Of a DNA stretch of 64,000 nt, positions 16,416 to 25,346 are shown piece by piece; position 1 is the stretch's first letter, and every line of letters begins with the position of its first letter. Made by a program: the position numbers and the translations under genes. The notes under the pieces are model-generated. The model saw nothing but the letters and a program-made list of their open reading frames with translations. It had not been told where the DNA came from and did no database searches. The stretch is from Desulforhopalus sp. GTDB lineage: Bacteria; Desulfobacterota; Desulfobulbia; Desulfobulbales; Desulfocapsaceae. The DNA is taken from positions 62,001-126,000 of the forward strand of contig JAOTRX010000002.1 in assembly GCA_030247675.1 (NCBI GenBank). Reading direction: 5' to 3'.

Positions 16416-19400
16416 ATGAAATTTACAGACCTTTTTATCCGCCGACCGGTTCTCGCCGTGGTCATTAGCCTGGTGATTGTCATCGTGGGTCTGCAGGCCA
16501 TTCGCAGCCTCAACGTCCGGCAATACCCGCGCAGTGACAACGCCGTCGTCTCGGTCACCACCGTTTATGTCGGGGCAAGCGCCGATCTGGTCCGGGGCTT
16601 TATCACCACGCCGCTGGAGCGGGCGATAGCCGCCGCCGACGGCATCGACTACATCGAATCGCAGAGCGCCCAGGGTTTGTCGACCATCAATGTCCGCCTG
16701 AAGCTCAACTACGATCCGATCAAGGCCCTGGCCGAGATCAGCTCCAAGGTCGACCAGATCCGTGGCGACCTGCCTCCCGAGGCCCAGGTCCCGGCCCTCA
16801 ACGTTCAGTCGGCCGATAGCCAGTTTGCCTCGGCCTATTTGAGTTTTACCGCCACCGACCTGCGGCAGAATGAGATCACCGATTACCTGGTGCGGGTTGT
16901 CCAGCCACGACTGTCGGCCCTTGAAGGCGTGCAGCGCGCTGATATCCTCGGCGGCCGTACCTTTGCCATGCGCATCTGGCTCAATTCCGACCGGATGGCC
17001 GCCTACAATATCAGCCCGGCGATGGTTCGCCAGGCCCTTGCCAGCAATAACTTTCTGGCAGCGGTAGGCCAGACCAAGGGCTCTTTGATTCAGATCAATC
17101 TCACCGCCAATACCGATCTGCGCTCGGCGCGGGAATTCAAGGAGCTGGTGATTAAAAAAGAGGGCGGAGCGGTCGTTCATCTTGACGATATCGCCGAGGT
17201 GGTTCTCGGTGCCGAAGACTACGGGGCCGAGGTCAATTTTTCCGGGGAGTCGGCGGTATTCATGGGTATCTGGCCACTGCCCAACGCTAACTCTATCGAT
17301 GTCATTAAAAGGGTGCGGACGGAGCTTGAGGCCGTTCAGAAGCAGATGCCCAGCGGTATGAAGGCCAACCTCGCCTACGATGCCACCGACTACATTACCA
17401 ATGCGATCCATGAGGTCATCGTCACCCTGCTCGATACCCTGCTCATCGTGGTGATCATCATCTACCTGTTCCTCGGTTCGTTCCGGTCGGTCCTGGTGCC
17501 GGTGGTGGCCATCCCCGTGTCGCTGATCGGCGGCATCTTCCTTATGCAGGTCTTCGGCTTCACCATTAATCTCCTGACGCTTCTGGCCATTGTCTTGTCT
17601 GTCGGGTTGGTGGTCGACGACGCCATTGTCGTGGTCGAAAACGTCGAGCGGCATCTCCGCGAGGGCCAATCACCCCACGATGCCGCGATCAACGGTGCCC
17701 GGGAACTCATCGGACCGATCATTGCCATGACCATCACCCTGGCGGCGGTTTACGCCCCCATCGGTCTGCAGGGCGGCCTGACCGGTTCGCTGTTCCGGGA
17801 GTTTGCCTTTACCCTGGCCGGCGCGGTCACCATCTCGGGGTTAGTCGCCCTTACCCTGTCGCCGGTCATGTCGGCGAAGATCCTCAAGCAGGGGTCTGAA
17901 CCGCGCGGCTTTGCAGGGAAAATATCTCGGGATTTCAAAAAAATACAGGCATTTTACGGGCGGTTGCTCGATGGTACCTTGAACTCGCGGCCAGCGGTGT
18001 ATCTGGTCTGGCTGATCCTGGTCGTCCTGGCCTTTCCGATGTTTACCATGTCGGCCAAGGAGTTGGCACCGACGGAAGATCAGGGGGTTATCTTCGGCAT
18101 CCTCGATGGTGCGGCCAATTCAACCCTCGATCAGAATAGTCTCTACGCGGCGGCGGCCAACGAGGCCTTCATGAGCACCCCGGAAACCGAATTCACCTTT
18201 CAGATTACCTTTCCCAATTCGGGCTTCGGCGGCATGGTGTTGAAACCCTGGGATAAAAGGCAGCGAAAGGTGTTTGAGATTCTGCCCGAGGTGCAGCAGA
18301 AACTCCACGCTATCCCCGGCATCCGGATGTTTCCGGTGACCCCGCCGGCCCTTCCCGGCGGTGGCCAGTTTCCGGTGGAGTTTATCATTGCCTCGACCGC
18401 CGAAACCCCCGAGATCCTCGAATTTGCCCAGCAGATCCAGCTGAAGGCCATGCAAAGCAAGATGTTCGCCTTTCCGCCGCTCATCGATGTGAAGATGGAT
18501 CAGTCCCAGTCGGAAATCGTCATCGACCGGGACAAGGTCGCCGATCTTGGACTGAGCCTTCAACAGGTCGGTTCGGATATCGGCACCATGCTCGGCGGTA
18601 ATTTCGTCAATCGTTTCAATATTGCCGGCCGGAGCTATAAGGTAATTCCGCAAATTGCCAGGGCTGAGCGCCTCAATCCGAATCAATTGGAGGATATCTA
18701 TGTTACCGGGCCGAATGGCAAACTGGTCCAGCTATCGACCGTCGCAACCATCAAAAATTCAACGGGCGCCAGGTCCCTGAACCGCTTCCAGCAGCTCAAT
18801 GCGGTGAAGATCAGCGGCGTCGCGGTACGGCCCCTCGACGAGGCCCTGCGCTTTCTTGAAGACGAGGCCATAAAGATCCTTCCTAAGGGCTATGTTCTCG
18901 ATTATACCGGAGAATCCCGCCAGTTGCGGACCGAGGGCAACAAGTTTTTGCCGGCCTTCAGTCTGGCGGTGGTCCTCATTTTTATGGTCCTCGCCGCCCA
19001 GTTCAACAGCTTTCGCGATCCCTTTATCATCCTTGCAGGATCGGTGCCTCTTGGTATGTTCGGTGCCTTGCTGTTCACCTTTCTGAAGATGCCCGATCCA
19101 AGCGTTGCCTTCTGGACCCACGGCTGGACGACGACGATGAATATCTATTCGCAGGTAGGCCTGGTCACCCTGGTAGGCCTGGTATCAAAAAATGGTATTC
19201 TGATCGTTGAATTTGCCAATAAACTCCAAGAGAAAGGGTACTCCAAACGGGAGGCGATCAGGCAGGCGGCGATCACCCGCCTCCGTCCGGTCCTCATGAC
19301 CTCCGGGGCCACTATCGCCGGGCATTTCCCGCTGACCCTGGTCACCGGGGCGGGCGCCCTGGCCAGGAATTCCATCGGCCTGGTTCTGGTCGGTGGAATG

Positions 19401-19544
19401 GCCATCGGCACCCTGTTCACGCTCTTTGTCATCCCGTCGATTTATATGCTGATTGCCAAGGATCACGAAAAGCAGACCAAAAAACAAAGCGGGGAGGCAT
19501 CAACTGCCATCGGCAGGGCCGAGGAGGGCAGTCTTTCCAGCTGA
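16416..19544 (+). CDS. RND efflux permease, HAE1 (AcrB/MexF) family
   Basis: 1042-residue proton-driven exporter, full length for the hydrophobe/amphiphile efflux family. It opens with MKFTDLFIRRPVLAVVI, has two large periplasmic loops (about 33-335 and 560-870), twelve predicted membrane segments, and the proton-relay aspartate pair in TM4 (VGLVVDDAIVVVENVERH). The second half carries GLVSKNGILIVEFAN and the RLRPVLMTSGA motif. It pairs with the adaptor upstream. Multidrug, solvent or lipid export are family options; nothing in the sequence decides between them. Confidence 0.95.
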   Translation: MKFTDLFIRRPVLAVVISLVIVIVGLQAIRSLNVRQYPRSDNAVVSVTTVYVGASADLVRGFITTPLERAIAAADGIDYIESQSAQGLSTINVRLKLNYDPIKALAEISSKVDQIRGDLPPEAQVPALNVQSADSQFASAYLSFTATDLRQNEITDYLVRVVQPRLSALEGVQRADILGGRTFAMRIWLNSDRMAAYNISPAMVRQALASNNFLAAVGQTKGSLIQINLTANTDLRSAREFKELVIKKEGGAVVHLDDIAEVVLGAEDYGAEVNFSGESAVFMGIWPLPNANSIDVIKRVRTELEAVQKQMPSGMKANLAYDATDYITNAIHEVIVTLLDTLLIVVIIIYLFLGSFRSVLVPVVAIPVSLIGGIFLMQVFGFTINLLTLLAIVLSVGLVVDDAIVVVENVERHLREGQSPHDAAINGARELIGPIIAMTITLAAVYAPIGLQGGLTGSLFREFAFTLAGAVTISGLVALTLSPVMSAKILKQGSEPRGFAGKISRDFKKIQAFYGRLLDGTLNSRPAVYLVWLILVVLAFPMFTMSAKELAPTEDQGVIFGILDGAANSTLDQNSLYAAAANEAFMSTPETEFTFQITFPNSGFGGMVLKPWDKRQRKVFEILPEVQQKLHAIPGIRMFPVTPPALPGGGQFPVEFIIASTAETPEILEFAQQIQLKAMQSKMFAFPPLIDVKMDQSQSEIVIDRDKVADLGLSLQQVGSDIGTMLGGNFVNRFNIAGRSYKVIPQIARAERLNPNQLEDIYVTGPNGKLVQLSTVATIKNSTGARSLNRFQQLNAVKISGVAVRPLDEALRFLEDEAIKILPKGYVLDYTGESRQLRTEGNKFLPAFSLAVVLIFMVLAAQFNSFRDPFIILAGSVPLGMFGALLFTFLKMPDPSVAFWTHGWTTTMNIYSQVGLVTLVGLVSKNGILIVEFANKLQEKGYSKREAIRQAAITRLRPVLMTSGATIAGHFPLTLVTGAGALARNSIGLVLVGGMAIGTLFTLFVIPSIYMLIAKDHEKQTKKQSGEASTAIGRAEEGSLSS

Positions 19545-19653
19545 CAACAGTATTTTCATTGGCAACATGGCATAAGCGGATCATTAGCGTTTCGGGGATC
19601 GCCATAATTTGCTATGCTTGGGTATCTCAATACCTAACTCCGCGGGAGAAACC

Positions 19654-20544
19654 ATGGTGCATTATCTGCAAACGTACAGACCAAAAGAGGATGACCCCCT
19701 TTCCGTGCTTACGGCAAGGGAGGAGGATCTTCAGGCAACTGGCAGCAGTACCACCAAAAAATCAAAAGAGAAGGTGGTGTCTTTTGCTGATATCTGTAAA
19801 ATAATTATTGGCGATAGACTGGTTTTCCAGACGCTCACCCCCCATGAAATGAATATGCATTCGCTGGGCGAGCGGATTGGCCGTTTTGCCACCCGTCCTT
19901 TTGCGGCGCCCTCCCTGCTCGAGTTCATGGCGGTCACCAAGGATCTGCTGATGGGACGCCAACCCAGTGAGTCGAGTGAATATTCCCAGCGTTTCTATGA
20001 TCGTGGCGGTATCTCGCCTGCCGCTTTCCGGGTTTTTCAGAGTGAAGGCGACGATGTTGTCGTGAAAAACGAGCGGACCCATTTTGTCGGCGACGTCATG
20101 CTGATGCGGACATTGCTGCAGATGGCCCGGGCCTTTAATGAATTAGGCGAAACCACCACCTTTAGTATCGATTTTCTCGGGGAGTTGTCGGAGGCCCGGC
20201 GTACCATTGAAGGAGAAAAAGGGCTGACCTCGGTTTTTCATGAGGATTATCGTCCCATTGTCCTGACCGTCCCCTATTTCGATGGGCACGTTTTGTACCC
20301 GCCGGTTCCGGTGTTGCTCCAACCCGGCGACGTCGTCTGGAACACCAATGCCGAAGCCATATATTTCCTCAACGGATTCACCGTCCTCGACCATAAAATA
20401 GGCGGCAAAATTGCTGTGCCGAACCGCACTTTTATCAAGACGACCGGCAACAGCTGCAGCGCCACGACACTGGTAGGCTATGGCAGAAACATGCAGAAAA
20501 TTTTACGTTGCGGCCGGCGGGGCGTCTTTTTCGGAGCAAAGTGA
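19654..20544 (+). CDS. Hypothetical protein, unknown family
   Basis: 296-residue soluble-looking protein that I do not recognise. It has no signal peptide, no membrane segment and no obvious nucleotide-binding motif. The first ~45 residues are polar and probably flexible; the rest looks like a mixed alpha/beta fold ending in a glycine- and basic-rich tail (GYGRNMQKILRCGRRGVFFG). Codon use resembles that of the neighbours, arguing against recent transfer. The ATG at 19654 has GGGAGAAACC directly before it. The gene stands alone between the RND permease and an MFS gene on the same strand, so context gives no role. Confidence 0.75.
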   Translation: MVHYLQTYRPKEDDPLSVLTAREEDLQATGSSTTKKSKEKVVSFADICKIIIGDRLVFQTLTPHEMNMHSLGERIGRFATRPFAAPSLLEFMAVTKDLLMGRQPSESSEYSQRFYDRGGISPAAFRVFQSEGDDVVVKNERTHFVGDVMLMRTLLQMARAFNELGETTTFSIDFLGELSEARRTIEGEKGLTSVFHEDYRPIVLTVPYFDGHVLYPPVPVLLQPGDVVWNTNAEAIYFLNGFTVLDHKIGGKIAVPNRTFIKTTGNSCSATTLVGYGRNMQKILRCGRRGVFFGAK

Positions 20545-20656
20545 AATTGTGATGTTTCTTGTATTGCTCGGCCACCTGTCTTGAGGAGGGTGTGGTTTTT
20601 AGAAACCGTTTTGCCCCTGGACACTCATTAAACCCACAATACCAAAGACCTCGCCA

Positions 20657-21880
20657 ATGCCATCCTCGCAACCGGGCGGTCAGGAATTGCCACACCCCAC
20701 ACAAAACCTCCTTCCTCATCTGCCGAGAGGCATTTGGGCCCTTGGCCTTGTGTCAATGTTCATGGACATCTCCTCGGAACTTGTTCACAGCCTTCTGCCG
20801 ATATTTATGGCGACAACACTCGGCGCCTCCATGGTCACCATCGGCATCATCGAAGGTATCGCCGAGGGAACCGCCGCGATTACCAAGGTCTTCTCCGGAG
20901 TCATCAGCGATCACTTCCGCAAGCGCAAGCTGCTGGCGGTGATCGGCTATGCTCTTGGTGCCTTGACCAAGCCGATTTTTCCCCTTGCCACCTCAATGGC
21001 ATGGGTTTTTGGCGCTCGCTTTGTTGATCGCATAGGTAAAGGTATTCGCGGTGCGCCGCGCGACGCGCTGGTGGCCGACATAACGCCGCCGCATCTTTGG
21101 GGTGCCGCCTACGGTTTGCGGCAGGCGCTCGATTCCGTCGGGGCCTTTGTCGGACCCTTGCTTGCCGTTGCAGCCATGTTGTGGTTGGCAAATGACATCA
21201 AGGCGGTGTTGTGGATAGCAGTCGTACCGGCCTTCCTCGCCGTCTTTCTGCTCATTGTCGCGGTGGACGAAAAAAGATCGCCGGACCAGACAACCGGAAC
21301 CAAGGGCCGCCTGCAGTTGACCGATACCAAACGCCTGTCCCGGCGCTACTGGCTAGTCGTCGCCCTCGGAGCGGTTTTTACCCTCGCCCGTTTCAGCGAG
21401 GCCTTTCTGATTCTTCGTGCCCAGGATGTCGGCCTTGCTGTTAGTTACGTGCCGGTGATCATGATCGTCATGAATCTGGTCTATGCCGGATTTGCCTATC
21501 CGGCGGGCGCGGCCGCTGACCGGTATGCAGTGCGGACGATCTTGGTGTATGGTCTTGCCGTCCTGGTGGCTGCGGATATTGTCTTGGCGATAGCTGCCTC
21601 GCCCTGGATCGTATTCCTTGGATCAGCACTCTGGGGCGTGCATATGGCCCTCACCCAGGGCCTGCTTTCTAAGCTTGTCGCCGATAATGCGCCAACCGAT
21701 CTTCGCGGCACCGCCTTCGGGGTGTTTAACCTGGTAAGCGGTGCGGCGCTCTTGCTGGCAAGCGTTATAGCAGGGGGATTGTGGAGCGCCTTCGGCGCGG
21801 CGGCGACATTTTTTGCCGGGGCATCGTTTGCCGCTATCGCAGCAATTGGCCTGTTCTGCTACCGGGCAAAAACGCCTTAA
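20657..21880 (+). CDS. MFS transporter
   Basis: 407-residue major facilitator with about twelve hydrophobic segments. The loop 2-3 motif reads VISDHFRKRK, a variant of the MFS D-(R/K)-x-G-R-(R/K) signature, and GIRGAPRDALVADITPP follows in the fourth-helix region, as in the subgroup of MFS proteins often annotated as drug or metal related. A 30-residue polar N-terminus precedes the first helix, so the true start may lie downstream; the ATG at 20657 has no good ribosome site. Substrate unknown. It converges with the metF-like gene. Confidence 0.88.
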   Translation: MPSSQPGGQELPHPTQNLLPHLPRGIWALGLVSMFMDISSELVHSLLPIFMATTLGASMVTIGIIEGIAEGTAAITKVFSGVISDHFRKRKLLAVIGYALGALTKPIFPLATSMAWVFGARFVDRIGKGIRGAPRDALVADITPPHLWGAAYGLRQALDSVGAFVGPLLAVAAMLWLANDIKAVLWIAVVPAFLAVFLLIVAVDEKRSPDQTTGTKGRLQLTDTKRLSRRYWLVVALGAVFTLARFSEAFLILRAQDVGLAVSYVPVIMIVMNLVYAGFAYPAGAAADRYAVRTILVYGLAVLVAADIVLAIAASPWIVFLGSALWGVHMALTQGLLSKLVADNAPTDLRGTAFGVFNLVSGAALLLASVIAGGLWSAFGAAATFFAGASFAAIAAIGLFCYRAKTP

Positions 21881-21909
21881 TGATAAGGACAGTGGACTAA
21901 CGCCAGGGG

Positions 21910-21928
21910 AACCGAGGGAATCTCGGTT
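21910..21928. terminator. Short hairpin between convergent genes
   Basis: Inverted repeat AACCGAG / CTCGGTT with a five-base loop (GGAAT) in the 53-base gap between the convergent MFS and metF-like genes. There is no T run on either side, so intrinsic termination is only a guess from its position. Confidence 0.3.
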
Positions 21929-21933
21929 GCGCC

Positions 21934-22797
21934 TTATCTCTGAACTAGGGTATTCACAAAATCGATGATGCTGTTTGTGCCCTGTATATCACCCATCGCC
22001 ATGATATGAATGCCGTCGGTATAGTCGACGATTTCCTTGATAAAATCGCAGGCGATGTCAATCCCGGTCGCCCCGTCGTTTTCCATGCGGGCAATCAGCT
22101 CTTCCGGAACATCAATACCCTCGACGCTGCTGTTTAAAAACCGCGCCATCTTGACGCTTTTCAGGGGCATGACTCCGACCAGTATCGGCTTTTCCAGTTT
22201 GCGCGCCTCTTTGAGAAATTCGATTGTTTTCTCGGCATCATAGACCACCTGGGTCTGGAAAAAATCGGCGCCTGCGGTAATTTTCTTCAGCATTCGCTTC
22301 AGTTCCAGTTCGGGATTCTTGGCCGTCGGGATGGCCGTGCAGGCGATGGTGAAATCGGTATTTCCGCCGAATTCCTTTTCGTTATAATCCAGGCCGTTAT
22401 TCATCTTCTTGATCAGGCGGACAAGCTCCAGGGTATTGTAGTCATAAACCGCTTTCGACGGATAGGGGCCATGTTTGGGCAGATCACCGGTGGTAACGAG
22501 AAGGTTGCGGATACCCTGGGCATGGGCGCCGAGCAGATCGGCCTGGGTGCCGAGAAGGCTCCGGTCGCGGCAGGTGAAGTGCGGAATTGCCTCGATATTC
22601 AGCTTGTTCTGGATGAGCACACCCATGGCCACCGAATTGATGCGAAGATTGCCCATCGGACAATCGTGGACGTTGATACCATCAAGGGGGAGGTAGGCTT
22701 GGGCCTTGGCCAGGGACTGATCCGTCAGTATCCCTTTTACCGGACCGAGTTCCGTGGTGATCACAAATTTTTTGCCCAGCTTTTCAGTCAGATGCAT
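21934..22797 (-). CDS. metF: Methylenetetrahydrofolate reductase family protein
   Basis: 287-residue MetF/MTHFR-type TIM-barrel flavoprotein. Recognisable blocks are FVITTELGP at the start, LLVTTGDLPKHGPYPSKAVYD (flavin and folate region), TQVVYDAEKTIEFLKEARKL and KPILVGVMPLKSVKMARFLN. It reduces 5,10-methylene- to 5-methyl-tetrahydrofolate, either for methionine synthesis or as part of a C1 (Wood-Ljungdahl) pathway; no partner gene nearby decides which. The ATG at 22797 is preceded by GGGAGGGAGC. Length is typical of the short form without an MTHFR-C zinc domain. Confidence 0.85.
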   Translation of the reverse strand: MHLTEKLGKKFVITTELGPVKGILTDQSLAKAQAYLPLDGINVHDCPMGNLRINSVAMGVLIQNKLNIEAIPHFTCRDRSLLGTQADLLGAHAQGIRNLLVTTGDLPKHGPYPSKAVYDYNTLELVRLIKKMNNGLDYNEKEFGGNTDFTIACTAIPTAKNPELELKRMLKKITAGADFFQTQVVYDAEKTIEFLKEARKLEKPILVGVMPLKSVKMARFLNSSVEGIDVPEELIARMENDGATGIDIACDFIKEIVDYTDGIHIMAMGDIQGTNSIIDFVNTLVQR

Positions 22798-22926
22798 GCT
22801 CCCTCCCGGGATATAAGAGTTATTGGAATGCTGGAAATTGTCAGAATATCCAGGTGAAGACTGTAACAGCACCCAAATTACGTAGCGCCACGAGACGACG
22901 TTGGCTTGATATCCAGAAAGAAGCAG

Positions 22927-23334
22927 TTAATCGGGAAGCCTGACAACCAACTCCATCTCGACTTGCAGATCGGGCGCAGCAAGTGCTTCGACACCAACAC
23001 CGGTAACACAGGGTTGAATGCCATCAAAAGTGGCGAGAAACGGTGGCATAACCTCTTCCAATCTTTCAGAGGTGAGATTGACCATGTAGATACGTGCAAT
23101 CACGACATCTTGTGGTGTAGCTCCAACAGCATCCAGTGCGGCTCTTGCGTTAACCGAGACGATACTCATTTGCTCAGCCAAACTATCCGGCACTGGCTCA
23201 CCGTTTGGCCTCCATGCAACTTGGCCGGAGATATACGCCATACGCCCTGGTTCGACTATCGATATCTGTGAATATCCCATTTCGCCAGCATTCGGCAGGG
23301 TTGACGGGTTAAGGCGAATGATTGAATTTTTCAT
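22927..23334 (-). CDS. RidA family protein
   Basis: 135-residue RidA/YjgF/UK114-like protein. Visible family features are GQVAWRPNGEPVPDSLAEQ in the N-terminal half, followed by NARAALDAVGATPQDVVIARIY and the C-terminal GVEALAAPDLQVEMELVV. RidA proteins hydrolyse reactive enamine/imine intermediates from PLP enzymes. The catalytic arginine of canonical RidA (about position 105, in P-x-R-x) is not evident: the matching region reads QPCVTGVGVEAL, so this is probably a Rid subgroup without classic deaminase activity. AGGAGAATAT precedes the ATG. Confidence 0.85.
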   Translation of the reverse strand: MKNSIIRLNPSTLPNAGEMGYSQISIVEPGRMAYISGQVAWRPNGEPVPDSLAEQMSIVSVNARAALDAVGATPQDVVIARIYMVNLTSERLEEVMPPFLATFDGIQPCVTGVGVEALAAPDLQVEMELVVRLPD

Positions 23335-23471
23335 ATATTCTCCTAAGGTAAAAGGCAGCAGGTGATTGTATAGGGAGCTGCCCCAATCAGTCCAACGTGC
23401 TGCTCACCGGGCCCGCTTTCTTTGCGGGTTCCGAATGGAGCCGTTGGTTCGATGTTTTTATTTATTTGAGG

Positions 23472-24233
23472 TTAGTAGTCATTTTCAAAATTAGGAATTG
23501 TATCAGGATGCCAGTCTGGATTTGGATAGCTTTTTCCACAAACTGCACACTGCCAACCCTCAGTAAATTCACGCAGTTCAATATCTCTTGAAGGAGTACT
23601 ATTAAAACATTTGTGGCAGTAACGAATGCTTGTGTCTTTTGATATTAAGGTCCCAGATCTATGCTCAAAAGATAGATTTTTATTGGATTTTTTTGGGGAT
23701 ATAGTTGGTGGATTATCTGGCAACTTTTTCTTCCATGCTAAAAACGCTCCCATGATTGAATTGCTCGAAAACCAAGCATTGTCGCTTAAATCTACTTGGT
23801 GCAAGAATTTATTTAGCGCCCCTCTGTCAAAAATTCCTCTCCGTATATTAACATGATGAAGGACAAACAAAGGAAGCCCTCTTGCATATGCCAGTCCCGC
23901 CTCAATATGATTCCATTCAGTCGGTAACAAGAAAGGAATTGTGACTATTGATTCGTTTTTTAATTTTCCCTTTTCAATCTCAATTTGGGGATAGCCAAGA
24001 ATTATAGCTCCAACACACTCATCAAGGATGGATATTACTTCATCTAAAGGAGAATCGTTTGGGTGGTCGCTAACACCTAACGTTCTTGGCGACAGCTCGT
24101 GACTTGATATAAGGGCCATAAATCCTTCAAGCCCCTTTTGAAATTCAGGAGCAACCCAAGTTGGCCTACTAATAAATATGTTTTTCATATTTTTCACATC
24201 GAAAAAGGGATTTACGGGTTTCTGCAGAACCAA
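23472..24233 (-). CDS. Orphan deoxyribosyltransferase/TIR-like protein with C-terminal zinc ribbon
   Basis: 253-residue protein in an AT-rich patch. Residues about 17-150 read as a Rossmann-like domain: strand KNIFISRP, then DECVGAIILGYPQIE, then HIEAGLAYARGLPLFVL. The last segment matches the nucleoside 2-deoxyribosyltransferase pattern E-x-G-x-A-x-A-x-G-x-P around the catalytic glutamate, here E111; similar folds serve as NAD-degrading effectors in phage defence. A C-terminal zinc ribbon follows (CHKC at 206-209, CAVC at 229-232). The start is TTG (24233, GGAG close upstream) or ATG (24188). Codon use is much more AT-rich than in the neighbours, which suggests recent acquisition. No partner gene is adjacent. 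Function is inferred from pattern only. Confidence 0.55.
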   Translation of the reverse strand: MVLQKPVNPFFDVKNMKNIFISRPTWVAPEFQKGLEGFMALISSHELSPRTLGVSDHPNDSPLDEVISILDECVGAIILGYPQIEIEKGKLKNESIVTIPFLLPTEWNHIEAGLAYARGLPLFVLHHVNIRRGIFDRGALNKFLHQVDLSDNAWFSSNSIMGAFLAWKKKLPDNPPTISPKKSNKNLSFEHRSGTLISKDTSIRYCHKCFNSTPSRDIELREFTEGWQCAVCGKSYPNPDWHPDTIPNFENDY

Positions 24234-24570
24234 TACTCCAACTTCGTTTCAGTGCTTTTTAAAGAAATGTTTGGAAAGATAATCCTGCTCCATTGTATCA
24301 TCGTAACCGACTAAAAATTCATTTAAATCCTATTTCGAATGATTTGCAATGTGTTAGTGTGCCGGTCGCCTGGAACATGCCGACCGGGGTGGTTGCACAG
24401 AAAGACGGAAACATTCATCGCTTGACAAACTTACTGCCAATGAGGCTAATTCCAGCACCCGACCCGAGGATACATATTCCCTCAGGTGGTTTTGTAAAAC
24501 AGCAGGGTTGGTTGGATTTGTAACAAACGAGATTTTTAGGTCACTGAAAAGATAAGGAAATAATAACTCA
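24234..24570. other. AT-rich intergenic region without a supported gene
   Basis: This 337-base gap separates the orphan gene from yceH. A 76-codon open frame (24293-24523) exists, but its product resembles nothing I recognise and has no ribosome site, so I do not call it. An imperfect hairpin with arms CCGGTCG (24362-24368) and CGACCGG (24381-24387) is present. The stretch may contain the promoters of both divergent neighbours or gene remnants. Confidence 0.6.
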
Positions 24571-25218
24571 ATGGATATCGTTCTCGACGCAATTGAGGCC
24601 AGGGTGCTTGGCAGCTTGATAGAGAAGGAGTTGGCAACTCCTGAATATTATCCCCTGTCGCTGAATGCCCTCACCAATGCCTGCAATCAGAAGTCCAATC
24701 GATTCCCGGTTCTCTCCCTGGACGAGGACACCGTGGTCAATGCCTTGCATTCCCTCAAGAAAAAGCGTCTGGTTGGGCAAAGCGACAGCAGCCGGGTGCC
24801 GAAGTATTGGCACGATTTCGATAAGCAGCATAACTTGATCAGGCGAGAGGCAGCGCTCATCTGTATGCTGCTGCTCCGTGGCCAGCAGACCGCCGGAGAA
24901 TTGCGCAGCCGCACCGAGAGGCTCTGCTCGTTTGACAGTATCGAGGAGGTTCTGCAATACCTCGATAATCTTGCCGAGATCGGGTTTGTAGCCAAATTGC
25001 CGCGGCAACCTGGCCAGAAGGAACAGCGGTTTGCCCATCTGCTATCGGGAGAGCCGGAAATGATAGAACATATCACCATCCGCCAGGATCCTGGTATATT
25101 TGCCGCAGGATCGGCTATCGATCGTATCGCCGACTTAGAAAGAGCAGTGGCATCCCTCAAGGATGAGATAGACCAGTTGCGTAGTGAGTTGTTTGCCCTG
25201 AAAAAGGAGCTTGAATAG
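24571..25218 (+). CDS. yceH: YceH family protein (DUF480)
   Basis: 215-residue DUF480/YceH protein built of two winged-helix domains. The family blocks LGSLIEKELATPEYYPLSLN, LTNACNQKSNR and CMLLLRGQQTAGELRSRTERL are all visible, and a coiled-coil tail (about 185-215) ends the protein. The biochemical role of the family is unresolved; the fold suggests nucleic-acid binding. AAGGAAA precedes the ATG. It is the first conserved gene after the AT-rich patch and has normal codon use. Confidence 0.92.
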   Translation: MDIVLDAIEARVLGSLIEKELATPEYYPLSLNALTNACNQKSNRFPVLSLDEDTVVNALHSLKKKRLVGQSDSSRVPKYWHDFDKQHNLIRREAALICMLLLRGQQTAGELRSRTERLCSFDSIEEVLQYLDNLAEIGFVAKLPRQPGQKEQRFAHLLSGEPEMIEHITIRQDPGIFAAGSAIDRIADLERAVASLKDEIDQLRSELFALKKELE

Positions 25219-25346
25219 TTGGCAAGGGCTTGTATCCTTGCGGCACTTGGATGGCCCTCAAAGCCTGGCTCAATGTTAAAAAATCGGTCAATGGTGGCCT
25301 TGCAGGTCCGGGCCTTAAAAAAAATTGGTACGTTTAGGGAGAAAGC

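Noticed and set aside
16395-17669. Long 424-codon minus-strand frame opposite the RND permease
   Set aside because: It is the antisense reflection of a well-supported permease gene; its His/Asp/Gly-rich product is typical of such shadow frames.
24293-24523. 76-codon frame in the AT-rich gap before yceH
   Set aside because: No ribosome site, no recognisable motif and no codon bias typical of a gene; may be a remnant but this cannot be supported.
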